This document shows positions 1 to 6,637 of a DNA stretch of 9,841 nt, in pieces. A program made the translations under genes and the position numbers. The stretch is taken from contig URPU01000083.1 of assembly GCA_900549865.1 (NCBI GenBank), positions 1 to 9,841 on the forward strand. Direction: 5' to 3'. Each line of letters begins with the position of its first letter. Positions within the stretch are counted from its first letter, which is position 1. The notes beneath the pieces are model-generated. The model did not search any database and was not told the DNA's origin. It saw nothing but the letters and a program-made list of their open reading frames with translations. Origin of the DNA: an uncultured Eubacteriales bacterium (GTDB taxonomy: Bacteria; Bacillota; Clostridia; Oscillospirales; Oscillospiraceae).

Positions 1-38
1 CGACATGTGCGTGGCAGAAAACACTTTGCGCGGAGTGA

Positions 39-76
39 GCGCCGAATTGTCCGCTGTCAGCGGACAACAGAGGCGC
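39..76. repeat. Nested inverted repeat (hairpin), intergenic
   Basis: A perfect 10-bp inverted repeat, TTGTCCGCTG (47-56) and CAGCGGACAA (58-67), is separated by one base. It is enclosed by a second short pair, GCGCC (39-43) and GGCGC (72-76). The structure lies downstream of the stop codon of the minus-strand desulfurase gene and has no T-tract, so it does not look like a simple terminator. It may be one arm of a dispersed intergenic repeat shared with the next two hairpins. That reading is inference, since only one copy is visible here. Confidence 0.6.
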
Positions 77-96
77 AGAACGCAGCGAAGCCTTTC

Positions 97-125
97 TCGA
101 AAAAGTGGCAAGGCCACTTTTTCGA
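97..125. terminator. Bidirectional intrinsic terminator-like hairpin
   Basis: A perfect 13-bp inverted repeat, TCGAAAAAGTGGC (97-109) and GCCACTTTTTCGA (113-125), has a 3-nt loop. Its GC-rich core GTGGC/GCCAC is followed by five T on either strand, so it can act as a rho-independent terminator in both directions. On the minus strand it lies about 70 bases past the desulfurase stop and is the best candidate for that gene's terminator. The GC core is only 5 bp, so its strength is uncertain, and it could instead be part of a repeated intergenic element. Confidence 0.55.
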
Positions 126-133
126 CAGTCTAA

Positions 134-152
134 GCCCCCTTTGCAAGGGGGC
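134..152. repeat. GC-rich hairpin downstream of the desulfurase gene
   Basis: GCCCCCTT (134-141) and AAGGGGGC (145-152) form a perfect 8-bp stem with loop TGC. It lies between the desulfurase stop (193) and the terminator-like hairpin at 97-125. A T-tract does not directly follow on the minus strand, so alone it is a poor intrinsic terminator, but it could protect the mRNA 3' end. A weaker hairpin, GATGC-GGTA-GCATC, follows at 156-169, and the 8-mer CTATCACG occurs twice at 170-177 and 179-186. Confidence 0.55.
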
Positions 153-192
153 CATGATGCGGTAGCATCCTATCACGTCTATCACGGCAGTC

Positions 193-1323
193 TCACCTGT
201 GGGCGAGGCTGCCGTGCGCTGCAATAAGCCCCTCACACAGCGCGTCGATATTCTCCTGCACCGTCAGGCGCGAAAGCCCGATGCGCAGCGCGCCGTCTAT
301 GGCCGCGGGCTTCATGCCGATGGCCTCCAGCACATGACTCCGCCCGCCCTTCTTGCAGGCGGAGCTTTTTGATACGTACACCTCGCGCGCCTCAAGGAAG
401 TTCATGAGCACCTCACTGCGCCAGCCGGGCAGGGAAATACTGAGTATATGCGGCGCGGGCGTATCCAGCCACGTGAATTCCGGTATCGCCGCGCCAAGCC
501 TTTCGACTATCTCGCGCTTGAAGGCGGCCATGCGCGCGATGTTCCCCGCCATGTCCGCGCGCGCGGCGTCACATGCCGCGCCGAAGGCCGCGATCGCCGG
601 CATGGCCTCCGTTCCGGCGCGGCGGCCGCCCTCCTGCGCGCCGCCCATTATATACGGCCGCAGGCGAAGCCCGTCTCTGACGTACAGCGCGCCTATGCCC
701 TTGGGCGCGTGTATCTTGTGCCCGCTGACGCTTATCATGTCCGCGCCGAGGCTTTTCGGGCTGAACGGCAGCTTCATGAAGGCCTGCACCGCGTCAGTAT
801 GCACAAGCGCGGCGCTGCCCGCGCGCCTCAATTCCCCCGATATTGCCGAAATATCGGTCACGGCTCCGGTTTCGTTATTGACCAGCATCAAAGAAACGAG
901 TATAGTATCTTCACGGAGGGCTTCCATCACGGCCTGCGGGCTTATCGCCCCCGTGCCGTCGGGCTTGAGCTCCGTCACATCAAAGCCGCGGCGGCGCAGC
1001 TCCTCAAGGGTCTTGCGCACGGCGTCATGCTCCACGGATGAGGAGATTATGTGCCGGCCCTTCCGCGCCATGGCCTCCGCCCCGGAGAGAAGCGCCCAGT
1101 TGTCGCTTTCTGAGCCGCAGGAGGTGAAAACCACCTCTCCCGGACGGCATCCCAGCGCTGCGGCGGCCTGTCCGCGCGCCGTATCCAGCAGCTTCTTCGC
1201 CTCGCGCCCGCGCGTGTGCGTGGAGCTTGGATTGCCGTAGCATTCCGTCATTGCCGCAAGCGCGGCCTGCGCGGCCTCCGGGCAGACCTTCGTCGTGGCG
1301 GAGTTATCGAGATAATGTTCCAT
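193..1323 (-). CDS. Cysteine desulfurase (NifS/IscS-type, PLP-dependent)
   Basis: This enzyme removes sulfur from L-cysteine to give alanine and an enzyme-bound persulfide, the cytosolic sulfur source for Fe-S clusters and thiolated tRNA or cofactors. The 376-aa product has the usual family length and all the hallmarks: YLDNSATT at the start, the PLP-stacking histidine H99 (SSSVEHD), HTDAVQ with D177 and Q180, the Schiff-base lysine K203 in SGHKIHAPKG, GGAQEGGRRAGTEA at 227-240, and the persulfide cysteine C323 in SKSSACKKGG followed by SHVLEAIG. The ATG at 1323 gives a natural N-terminus; its Shine-Dalgarno is weak (AAAGAAG). It is divergent from mtaB across 41 bp, with a good promoter inside the mtaB 5' end. 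The loop around C323 resembles group I enzymes, but its partner (IscU, ThiI or MnmA) is not in view, so no symbol such as iscS or nifS is assigned. The family call is firm; the specific pathway is open. Confidence 0.95.
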   Translation of the reverse strand: MEHYLDNSATTKVCPEAAQAALAAMTECYGNPSSTHTRGREAKKLLDTARGQAAAALGCRPGEVVFTSCGSESDNWALLSGAEAMARKGRHIISSSVEHDAVRKTLEELRRRGFDVTELKPDGTGAISPQAVMEALREDTILVSLMLVNNETGAVTDISAISGELRRAGSAALVHTDAVQAFMKLPFSPKSLGADMISVSGHKIHAPKGIGALYVRDGLRLRPYIMGGAQEGGRRAGTEAMPAIAAFGAACDAARADMAGNIARMAAFKREIVERLGAAIPEFTWLDTPAPHILSISLPGWRSEVLMNFLEAREVYVSKSSACKKGGRSHVLEAIGMKPAAIDGALRIGLSRLTVQENIDALCEGLIAAHGSLAHR

Positions 1324-1364
1324 GATTCACACTTCTTTATCTATAAATATGTCAGGAGTTTCGC

Positions 1365-2663
1365 ATGAAGTATATTATATCCACTCTCGGCTGTAAGGTC
1401 AACCAGTATGAGACGCAGGCGATGGAGACCATATTGCATGAGCGCGGGCATGAAAGCGCCGCCCCCGGCGAGCTTGCCGACGCCGTCATCGTCAATACCT
1501 GCGCCGTCACTGCCGAGAGCGGGCGCAAATCCCGCCAGCTCATCCGCCGCCTGCGCGACGAGAACCCCGGCGCGGTGCTGGCCGTGTGCGGCTGCTATTC
1601 CCAGCTTGAGCCGGGCGAAGCGGAAAGCCTCGGCGCGAAGGTCATCTTCGGCGCGTCCGACAGGGCGAAGCTGGTCGAGGCCGTGGAAAAGGCCGTGGAG
1701 AGCGGCGAGGGCTGCCGCGATATAGACGAGCCCTTCAAGCGCCGTGAGCTGGAGCGCCTGCCTGCGGGCGCGGTCTCCGGCAGGACGCGCGCCATGCTGA
1801 AAATACAGGACGGCTGCGTGAACTTCTGCACCTACTGCATCATCCCCTATACCCGCGGGCGGCTGTGCAGCCTCCCCGTTGAGGACGCCGCGCGCGAAAC
1901 GGCGCGCATCGACGCCGAGGGGTTCAAAGAGCTCGTGCTGACGGGGATAGAGGTCGCCTCCTACGGCGTCGATCTTCCGGGCCGTCCCGGCCTTGCCGAC
2001 GTTATCACCGCCTGCGCCGCCGCCGCGCCGGACATGCGCATCCGCCTCGGCTCTCTCGAGCCGACCGTCATAAGCGAGGACTTCTGCCGCCGTCTGGCCG
2101 GGACGCACAGGCTGTGCCGGCACTTCCACCTCTCGCTTCAATCCGGCTGCGACAGAACGCTCAAAAACATGAACCGCAAATACGACACCGCGCGCTTTTA
2201 CCGCGCCGTGGAGCTTCTGCGCGAATACTTCCCCGGCTGCGGCCTGACCTGCGACCTTATCACGGGCTTCCCCGGCGAGACGGAGGAGGACCACGCCGCC
2301 ACGCTGGAGTTCATCCGCCGCTGCGGCTTTTCCGACATGCATATCTTCCCCTACTCCCGCCGCCCCGGCACGCCCGCCGACAAGATGCCGCAGCAGTGCT
2401 CCCGCGCCGTGAAGGAGCGCCGCGCCCGTGAGGCGAAGGCCGTCGCGGAGGAGATGAAGGCCGCCTTCCTCGCCTCCTGCGTGGGGCAGACGCTTCCCGT
2501 GCTTTTCGAGACGCAGGACGGGGAATTCTTCACCGGCCACAGCGACACTTACGTCCTTGTGCGCGCGCGCGGCGAGAAGCTTCGCGGCAGGACGCTGAAC
2601 ATCCTCATCACGGGCACGGACGGCGGCGTGCTGACTGGCGAGCTCACCGGCGCGGACGCGTAA
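1365..2663 (+). CDS. mtaB: tRNA N6-threonylcarbamoyladenosine (t6A37) methylthiotransferase MtaB, radical SAM
   Basis: MtaB uses two [4Fe-4S] clusters to insert a methylthio group into t6A at position 37 of ANN-decoding tRNAs, giving ms2t6A. The 432-aa product shows the three MTTase parts in order. The N-terminal UPF0004 domain carries cluster cysteines C10 (STLGCKVNQYE), C46 (NTCAVT) and C77 (VCGCYSQ). The radical SAM core has CxxxCxxC at C151, C155 and C158 (DGCVNFCTYCIIPYTRGR), with RLGSLEP near 227-233 and DLITGFPGET near 297-306. A C-terminal TRAM-like region spans about 370-430. The TLGCKVNQYE start and the SLEP motif favour MtaB over MiaB or RimO. CAGGAG at 1353-1358 sits 6 nt before the ATG. 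No convincing promoter was found in the short gap. The divergent desulfurase could supply sulfur for its clusters, but that link is inference. Confidence 0.93.
   Translation: MKYIISTLGCKVNQYETQAMETILHERGHESAAPGELADAVIVNTCAVTAESGRKSRQLIRRLRDENPGAVLAVCGCYSQLEPGEAESLGAKVIFGASDRAKLVEAVEKAVESGEGCRDIDEPFKRRELERLPAGAVSGRTRAMLKIQDGCVNFCTYCIIPYTRGRLCSLPVEDAARETARIDAEGFKELVLTGIEVASYGVDLPGRPGLADVITACAAAAPDMRIRLGSLEPTVISEDFCRRLAGTHRLCRHFHLSLQSGCDRTLKNMNRKYDTARFYRAVELLREYFPGCGLTCDLITGFPGETEEDHAATLEFIRRCGFSDMHIFPYSRRPGTPADKMPQQCSRAVKERRAREAKAVAEEMKAAFLASCVGQTLPVLFETQDGEFFTGHSDTYVLVRARGEKLRGRTLNILITGTDGGVLTGELTGADA
1374..1402 (-). promoter_or_regulatory. Sigma-A-like promoter for the cysteine desulfurase gene, inside mtaB codons
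   Basis: Read on the minus strand, TTGACC (1402-1397) and TATAAT (1379-1374) are separated by exactly 17 bases. This matches the -35/-10 consensus at 11 of 12 positions. Transcription would start near 1367, giving a leader of about 43 nt before the desulfurase ATG at 1323. The promoter therefore lies within codons 4-13 of the divergent mtaB gene, because the 41-bp intergenic gap is too short to hold it. The positions are read directly; the activity is inferred. Confidence 0.6.
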
Positions 2664-2671
2664 ACACATTT

Positions 2672-2689
2672 TTGAATACTTTGAATACT
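2672..2689. repeat. Tandem 9-bp direct repeat downstream of mtaB
   Basis: TTGAATACT occurs twice head to tail (2672-2680 and 2681-2689) in the AT-rich 42-bp stretch between the mtaB stop and the left end of the inverted-repeat element. It lacks the symmetry of a terminator and makes no good -35/-10 pair. Its role is unknown. Confidence 0.5.
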
Positions 2690-2705
2690 ATATAGACACA
2701 GACAT

Positions 2706-3087
2706 TACCCTCGGTTGACAAGAGCATACACGCCTGACGCGTCAGAAGAAGTTCGCGCCATTCCGTTTCCACCTTGCGGTGAAAACTCCATTATGCTCTC
2801 TCCTTCTTACTTTTTCCTCGCAAACCCGCTTCGCTGGGCTTTGCTCGGAGTTTGTGAGGTGAGTCGTGCTTTTCGCCTTGATGGGTTACGACACATCTGC
2901 GTCTCAAAAGCCAAAAATCACTCGAAAATCCATCGCTGTCAGGTGCAAAGCAGTTTTGCCGTGGCAGAAAAGCGGCCAGACGACGAAAAGGCCGCAGGGA
3001 ATACTTTGTGTATTGGCAAGGCCTTTGAGGATGTATGGATGTTTTTATGCCCGTCAAAACCGTGTGTGTCCTTGTCAACCGAGGGTA
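2706..3087. mobile_element. MITE-like non-autonomous element with 15-bp perfect terminal inverted repeats and TA flanks
   Basis: CCCTCGGTTGACAAG (2708-2722) is repeated in perfect inverse as CTTGTCAACCGAGGG (3071-3085). Each copy is preceded or followed by TA, giving 17 matching bases in all. Weaker similarity continues about 10 bases inward (AGCATACACG against GACACACACG). The 378-bp body carries no recognisable protein. It does contain internal symmetry: the palindrome CTGACGCGTCAG (2734-2745), CCTCGCAAAC/GTTTGTGAGG (2816-2825/2850-2859), and GCGGCC/GGCCGC (2972-2977/2990-2995). A small element with terminal inverted repeats bounded by TA is the signature expected of a MITE mobilised by an IS630/Tc1-mariner-type transposase. 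No transposase is in the window, so that parentage is inferred. It fills almost all of the 450-bp gene-free gap between mtaB and serC. Confidence 0.65.
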
Positions 3088-3099
3088 TAGAAAGCCATT

Positions 3100-3104
3100 G
3101 GAGG
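3100..3104 (+). promoter_or_regulatory. Ribosome binding site fixing the serC start
   Basis: GGAGG lies 9 nt before the ATG at 3114. The reading frame stays open upstream to a TTG at 2715, but that extension is entirely inverted-repeat-element sequence with no SerC similarity. This site together with the family N-terminus (MGDRIYNFSAGPS) sets the start at 3114. Confidence 0.8.
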
Positions 3105-3113
3105 TGCGCTTAT

Positions 3114-4193
3114 ATGGGCGACAGGATATACAACTTCTCGGCCGGTCCCTCCGTCATGCCGGAGGGCGTGCTTGCCCGCGCCGGGGCGGAGATACTCAAT
3201 TACCGCGGAAGCGGCATGTCCGTGATGGAGATGAGTCACCGCAGCGCCGCGTTTCAGGAGATCTTCGACGGCGCGAAGGCGAAGCTCAAGGCCGCTCTCA
3301 GCGTGCCGGACAGTCATGAAATACTCTTTCTTCAGGGCGGGGCTACGCTTCAGTTCGCCGCCATCCCCATGAACCTCATCCGCGGCGGCACGGCCGACTA
3401 TGCCGTGACGGGCAGCTTCTCCGGCAAGGCCGCGAAGGAGGCGGAGAAATACGGCCGCGTGCATATCGCCGCGGACAGCTCCGCCACGGGGCACGACCGC
3501 ATCCCCGTGCAGAGCGAGCTTTCGCTCAGCCCGGACGCGGAGTATTTCTACTACTGCGCCAACAACACCATATACGGCACGGAATGGCAGTACGTGCCCG
3601 AGACCTCCGCGCCGCTGGTGTGCGACATGTCCTCCGACATCCTTTCAAAGCCCGTGGACGTGGCGCGCTACGGCCTCATTTACGCCGGGGCGCAGAAGAA
3701 TATGGCCCCCGCAGGGCTGACGGTCGTCATCATTGATAAGGCCCTCGCCGGGCATGAGCTGCCCCTCACGCCCGAGGTCATGGGCTATAAGACGCTTATC
3801 GCGCATGACTCCATGCTTAACACTCCCCCCTGCTGGTGCATATACATGCTCTCCCTCATGCTCGACTGGCTTGAGGAGCAGGGCGGCGTTGAAGCCATGT
3901 CCGCGCGCAAGCGTGAGCGCGCCCAACTCATATACGATATTCTCGACAACAGCCGCCTCTACATCCCGCACGCGCAGCACGGCTCCAGAAGTGATATGAA
4001 CGTCACCTTCCGCACGCCGGACAAGGCGCTGGACGCGGAATTCGTCAAGGGCGCGGCGGCGCGCGGCCTTGTCAACGTCAAGGGCCACCGCCTCACGGGC
4101 GGTATGCGCGCGTCGCTGTATAACGCCATGCCTATGGAGGGCGTGCGCGCCCTCGCTGAATATATGAAGGAGTTTGAGCTGGAACATGTTTAA
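3114..4193 (+). CDS. serC: Phosphoserine aminotransferase
   Basis: SerC is a cytosolic PLP enzyme that transaminates 3-phosphohydroxypyruvate with glutamate to give O-phosphoserine, the second step of serine synthesis. The 359-aa product has the normal family length and begins with the diagnostic YNFSAGPSVMP. It contains FLQGGATLQF (72-81), the aspartate of CDMSSD (170-175), the Schiff-base lysine K195 in YAGAQKNMAPAGL, TPPCWCIYM (237-245), and the phosphate-binding C-terminal motif GHRLTGGMRASLYNA (324-338). A longer frame reaching back to 2715 would be 492 aa, but the extra 133 residues translate the inverted-repeat element and look non-coding. The serC 3' end overlaps the serA start by 8 nt, indicating translational coupling. 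Its promoter is unclear: nothing convincing lies at 2664-2706 or within the element, so the element may supply or disturb the leader. Confidence 0.95.
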   Translation: MGDRIYNFSAGPSVMPEGVLARAGAEILNYRGSGMSVMEMSHRSAAFQEIFDGAKAKLKAALSVPDSHEILFLQGGATLQFAAIPMNLIRGGTADYAVTGSFSGKAAKEAEKYGRVHIAADSSATGHDRIPVQSELSLSPDAEYFYYCANNTIYGTEWQYVPETSAPLVCDMSSDILSKPVDVARYGLIYAGAQKNMAPAGLTVVIIDKALAGHELPLTPEVMGYKTLIAHDSMLNTPPCWCIYMLSLMLDWLEEQGGVEAMSARKRERAQLIYDILDNSRLYIPHAQHGSRSDMNVTFRTPDKALDAEFVKGAAARGLVNVKGHRLTGGMRASLYNAMPMEGVRALAEYMKEFELEHV

Positions 4194-5352
4194 GATAAAG
4201 ACCATGAATTCCATTTCCCCCGTCGGTCTGGAGGCGCTTGAAAAGCTCGGCTGCGCCGTCGGCGCGGATATTGAAGCGCCCGACGGGATGCTCATCCGCT
4301 CGGCGGACCTGCACGAGTATAAATTTGACGAAAGTCTCCTCGGCATCGCGCGCGCCGGCGCGGGCTACAACAACATTCCGATCGAAAAGTGCGCCGAAAT
4401 GGGCATCGTCGTTTTCAACAGCCCCGGCGCGAACGCACAGGCCGTCAAGGAGCAGGAGCTGTGCTCGCTCGTCATGGCCTCGCGCGACGTGCTCGGCGCG
4501 ATAGACTGGGTCAGGACCATCGCCGGGCGCGGGGCGGAGATACCCAAGCTCGTGGAGAAGGGCAAGTCCGCCTTTTCCGGGCCGGAGCTTCTCGGCAAGA
4601 ACCTGGGCGTCATCGGTCTGGGCGCTGTCGGCGCGCTGGTCGCAAATATGGCGCTGGAGCTTGGCATGACGGTTTACGGGCACGACCCGTTCATGTCCGT
4701 CGAGGCCGCGTGGCAGCTCTCCCGTGAGGTCATCCGCTGCGAGAGCATAGAGGATATCTACGCCAAGGCCGATTATATAAGCATCAACGTTCCCTATACC
4801 GCCGAGACCCACCATATGCTCAACGCCGCCGCCTTTGCCAGAATGCGCCCCGGCGTGCGGATAGTGAACGAGTCGCGCGCCGAGGTCGTGGACGACGAGG
4901 ACATGACCGCCGCGCTTGAAAGCGGGCAGGTCGCAAAATACGTCACCGACTTTCCGAATGAGACCATCCTCAAGGCCCCCAATGTCATCGCCATGCCCCA
5001 CCTCGGCGCGGTCACGCCCGAAAGTGAGGACCGCTGTGCCGACATGGCCGCGCGGGAGCTGTACGATTACCTTCTCAACGGCAATATCAGAAACTCCGTC
5101 AACCTCCCCAACGCGTCGCTGTCGCGCATGGGCGTGTGCAGGCTGTGCGTCATCCACCGCAACGTTCCCCGCATGATCACGCGCATCCTCGACTTCATCA
5201 GCGACAGGAACATCAACGTTGAGCACATGATCAACAAGCCCCGCGGGGAGTACGCCTACACCATCGTCGATCTCGGCGGCACGATAAATGAAGAGGTCGC
5301 GGACGCCATCCGCGCCATGAGCGACGTGCTGCGCGTGCGCGTGCTGTATTGA
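4186..5352 (+). CDS. serA: D-3-phosphoglycerate dehydrogenase, short form with C-terminal ACT domain
   Basis: SerA oxidises 3-phosphoglycerate to 3-phosphohydroxypyruvate with NAD, the first step of serine synthesis. The 388-aa product has the substrate-domain signature RAGAGYNNIPIEKCAEMGI (56-74), a Rossmann motif GVIGLGAVGALVA (141-153), and the D-2-hydroxyacid dehydrogenase catalytic trio: R231 (NESRAEVVDDED), E259 (TDFPNE) and H272 (MPHLGAVTPES). Residues from about 317 form an ACT regulatory domain (CRLCVIHRNVPRMITRILDF and following), as in serine-feedback-regulated enzymes. There is no room for the extra ASB domain of long SerA forms. The usual RG after the catalytic arginine is RA here. 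The ATG at 4186 lies inside the end of serC, with AAGGAG (4167-4172) 13 nt upstream. A TTG at 4174 is too close to that site, and another ATG at 4204 is too far away. Confidence 0.93.
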   Translation: MFKIKTMNSISPVGLEALEKLGCAVGADIEAPDGMLIRSADLHEYKFDESLLGIARAGAGYNNIPIEKCAEMGIVVFNSPGANAQAVKEQELCSLVMASRDVLGAIDWVRTIAGRGAEIPKLVEKGKSAFSGPELLGKNLGVIGLGAVGALVANMALELGMTVYGHDPFMSVEAAWQLSREVIRCESIEDIYAKADYISINVPYTAETHHMLNAAAFARMRPGVRIVNESRAEVVDDEDMTAALESGQVAKYVTDFPNETILKAPNVIAMPHLGAVTPESEDRCADMAARELYDYLLNGNIRNSVNLPNASLSRMGVCRLCVIHRNVPRMITRILDFISDRNINVEHMINKPRGEYAYTIVDLGGTINEEVADAIRAMSDVLRVRVLY

Positions 5353-5362
5353 GGACGCCCCT

Positions 5363-6520
5363 ATGACAGAAAAGCTTTATTATATCGACAGCCACATGCA
5401 CCGCTTCACCGCGGTGTGCACCGCCTGCCGCGATACTGGCGGCCGCTATGCCGTGACGCTGGACAGGACAGCCTTCTTCCCCGAGGGCGGCGGCCAGCTT
5501 GCCGACACCGGCAGCATCGGACAGGTGCGCGTTCTCGACGTGCATGAGCGCGGCGGCGAGGTATGGCACTATACCGCCGCCCCGCTTGAGCCGGGGCGGG
5601 AGTACGAGTGCGCACTGGACTATGAGCAGCGCCTGCGGCGTATGCAGAACCACTCCGGCGAGCATGTCGTCTCCGGCCACATCCACGCGCTGTACGGTGC
5701 GGATAACGTCGGCTTCCACATGGGCACGGAGTTCATGACCATCGACCTCAGCCGCGAGCTTACCTGGGATGAGCTTATGGAGGTCGAGCACCGCGCCAAC
5801 GAGACCGTGCGCGCGGACCTGCCGGTCAAAACGTGGTTCCCCGCCCCGGCGGAGCTTGCCGCCCTTGAGTACCGCAGCAAGCTTGATCTGACGGAAAACG
5901 TCCGCATCGTGGAGATACCGGGCGTTGACCGCTGCGCCTGCTGCGCGCCGCACGTCGCGCATACGGGGGAGATCGGCTTTATAAAGCTCCTCGACTGCGT
6001 GCGTCACCGCGGCGGGGTGCGCGTTTCTCTCGTGTGCGGGATGGACGCGCTGGACGCCGTGCGCGTGATGCAGAAAAACGTCACGGACGTCTCCCGCCTT
6101 ACAAGCGCCAGGCGCGAGGATACCGCCGCCGCCGTTTCCCGCCTTCTCGACGCGCAGCAGCAGCTTAAGGAGCGCATCGCCGCCCTCGGCATGGCAAACG
6201 CCCGTATGCGCGCCGCCTCCTTCGCCGCGCGCGGGGGGAACATCTGCGTTTTTGACGACGTTCTTGACGATATCGCCCTGCGTGAGCTCGTCAATCTCCT
6301 CTGCGAAAAATGCACGGGCTACGCCGCGGCCTTCTCCGGCAGCGACAAAGAGGGCTACAGATACATCATCGGCAGCCGCGCGCTCGACCTGCGCGCGATG
6401 GCGCGCGATATAAATGCCGGCATCGGCGGACGCGGCGGCGGAAGCAGCGAGATGATACAGGGCCGCGCCTCCAAAAGCAGGGAAGAGATACAAAAATTTG
6501 TCGAATCTGCGCCTGTTTAG
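5363..6520 (+). CDS. Alanyl-tRNA editing protein (AlaX-type) with C-terminal DHHA1 domain
   Basis: A stand-alone relative of the alanyl-tRNA synthetase editing half, expected to hydrolyse Ser-tRNA(Ala) (and possibly Gly-tRNA(Ala)) in trans. The 385-aa product shows an N-terminal barrel domain with RTAFFPEGGGQLADTG (35-50), the zinc/editing motif HxxxH (H97, H101, in NHSGEHVVSG), and the second motif CxxxH (C193, H197) followed by HTGEIG. A helical linker rich in A, L and R spans roughly 235-290. A DHHA1 domain follows, with the glycine-rich GGRGGGSSEMIQGRA at 355-369. It has no synthetase catalytic domain, matching the long AlaX class. GAGGA (5351-5355) overlaps the serA stop and sits 7 nt before the ATG, so it belongs to the serC-serA operon. 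Placement next to serine synthesis suggests protection against serine mischarging; that is inference. A terminator follows about 37 nt after the stop. Confidence 0.88.
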   Translation: MTEKLYYIDSHMHRFTAVCTACRDTGGRYAVTLDRTAFFPEGGGQLADTGSIGQVRVLDVHERGGEVWHYTAAPLEPGREYECALDYEQRLRRMQNHSGEHVVSGHIHALYGADNVGFHMGTEFMTIDLSRELTWDELMEVEHRANETVRADLPVKTWFPAPAELAALEYRSKLDLTENVRIVEIPGVDRCACCAPHVAHTGEIGFIKLLDCVRHRGGVRVSLVCGMDALDAVRVMQKNVTDVSRLTSARREDTAAAVSRLLDAQQQLKERIAALGMANARMRAASFAARGGNICVFDDVLDDIALRELVNLLCEKCTGYAAAFSGSDKEGYRYIIGSRALDLRAMARDINAGIGGRGGGSSEMIQGRASKSREEIQKFVESAPV

Positions 6521-6557
6521 ACAAGTATGGTTAAATTGTATAACAATTTTCGTGAAA

Positions 6558-6581
6558 AAAAGCCCCCAATTGGGGGCTTTT
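6558..6581. terminator. Rho-independent terminator ending the serC-serA-alaX operon
   Basis: This is a perfect 24-nt palindrome: AAAAGCCCCC (6558-6567), AATT (6568-6571), GGGGGCTTTT (6572-6581). The GC stem is preceded by a run of seven A and followed by four T, so it works best on the plus strand but may also act on the minus strand. A weaker AT hairpin, AAATTGT-ATA-ACAATTT (6533-6549), lies between the alaX stop and this structure. It marks a clean boundary before the next promoter, which starts 14 nt further on. Confidence 0.85.
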
Positions 6582-6594
6582 GCCGAAATCTCGA

Positions 6595-6623
6595 TTGACA
6601 ATTATGTGACGTTTTGTTAAAAT
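6595..6623 (+). promoter_or_regulatory. Strong sigma-A-like promoter of the dehydratase operon
   Basis: A perfect -35 TTGACA (6595-6600) and a -10 TAAAAT (6618-6623, one mismatch) are separated by the optimal 17 bases. The predicted start is near 6630, leaving a leader of about 55 nt. The -10 overlaps TTGTTAA (6614-6620), which resembles one half of a clostridial Rex site, but the second half is not there. High expression is suggested by the near-consensus match. Confidence 0.8.
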
Positions 6624-6637
6624 AATGTATGCAAGGG

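Noticed and set aside
1..192. CRISPR array or tRNA gene in the left-edge repeats
   Set aside because: The hairpins differ from each other in sequence and are not regularly spaced repeats. No cloverleaf or T-loop consensus was found.
1341..2669. Long open frame on the minus strand opposite mtaB (442 codons)
   Set aside because: It mirrors a clearly functional MtaB gene; GC-rich third positions deplete stops in the antisense frame. The translation is low in complexity and has no recognisable domain.
2664..3113. T-box or riboswitch leader for serC
   Set aside because: No T-box antiterminator core, no terminator hairpin with T-tract ahead of serC, and the region is accounted for by the terminal-inverted-repeat element.
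6533..6549. AT-rich inverted repeat AAATTGT-ATA-ACAATTT as a repressor operator
   Set aside because: It lies upstream of the terminator at the end of the alaX transcript, about 45 bases before the -35, so it more likely belongs to the 3' end structure.
5231..6601. Open frame on the minus strand opposite alaX (456 codons)
   Set aside because: It is a shadow of the alaX gene, which carries the editing motifs; the frame also starts beyond the terminator palindrome and crosses it.
6614..6631. Possible Rex (redox repressor) operator overlapping the -10 of the dehydratase promoter
   Set aside because: Only the half-site TTGTTAA is present; the expected inverted half after four bases is not (ATGTATG). 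Worth a look only if a Rex footprint is available.
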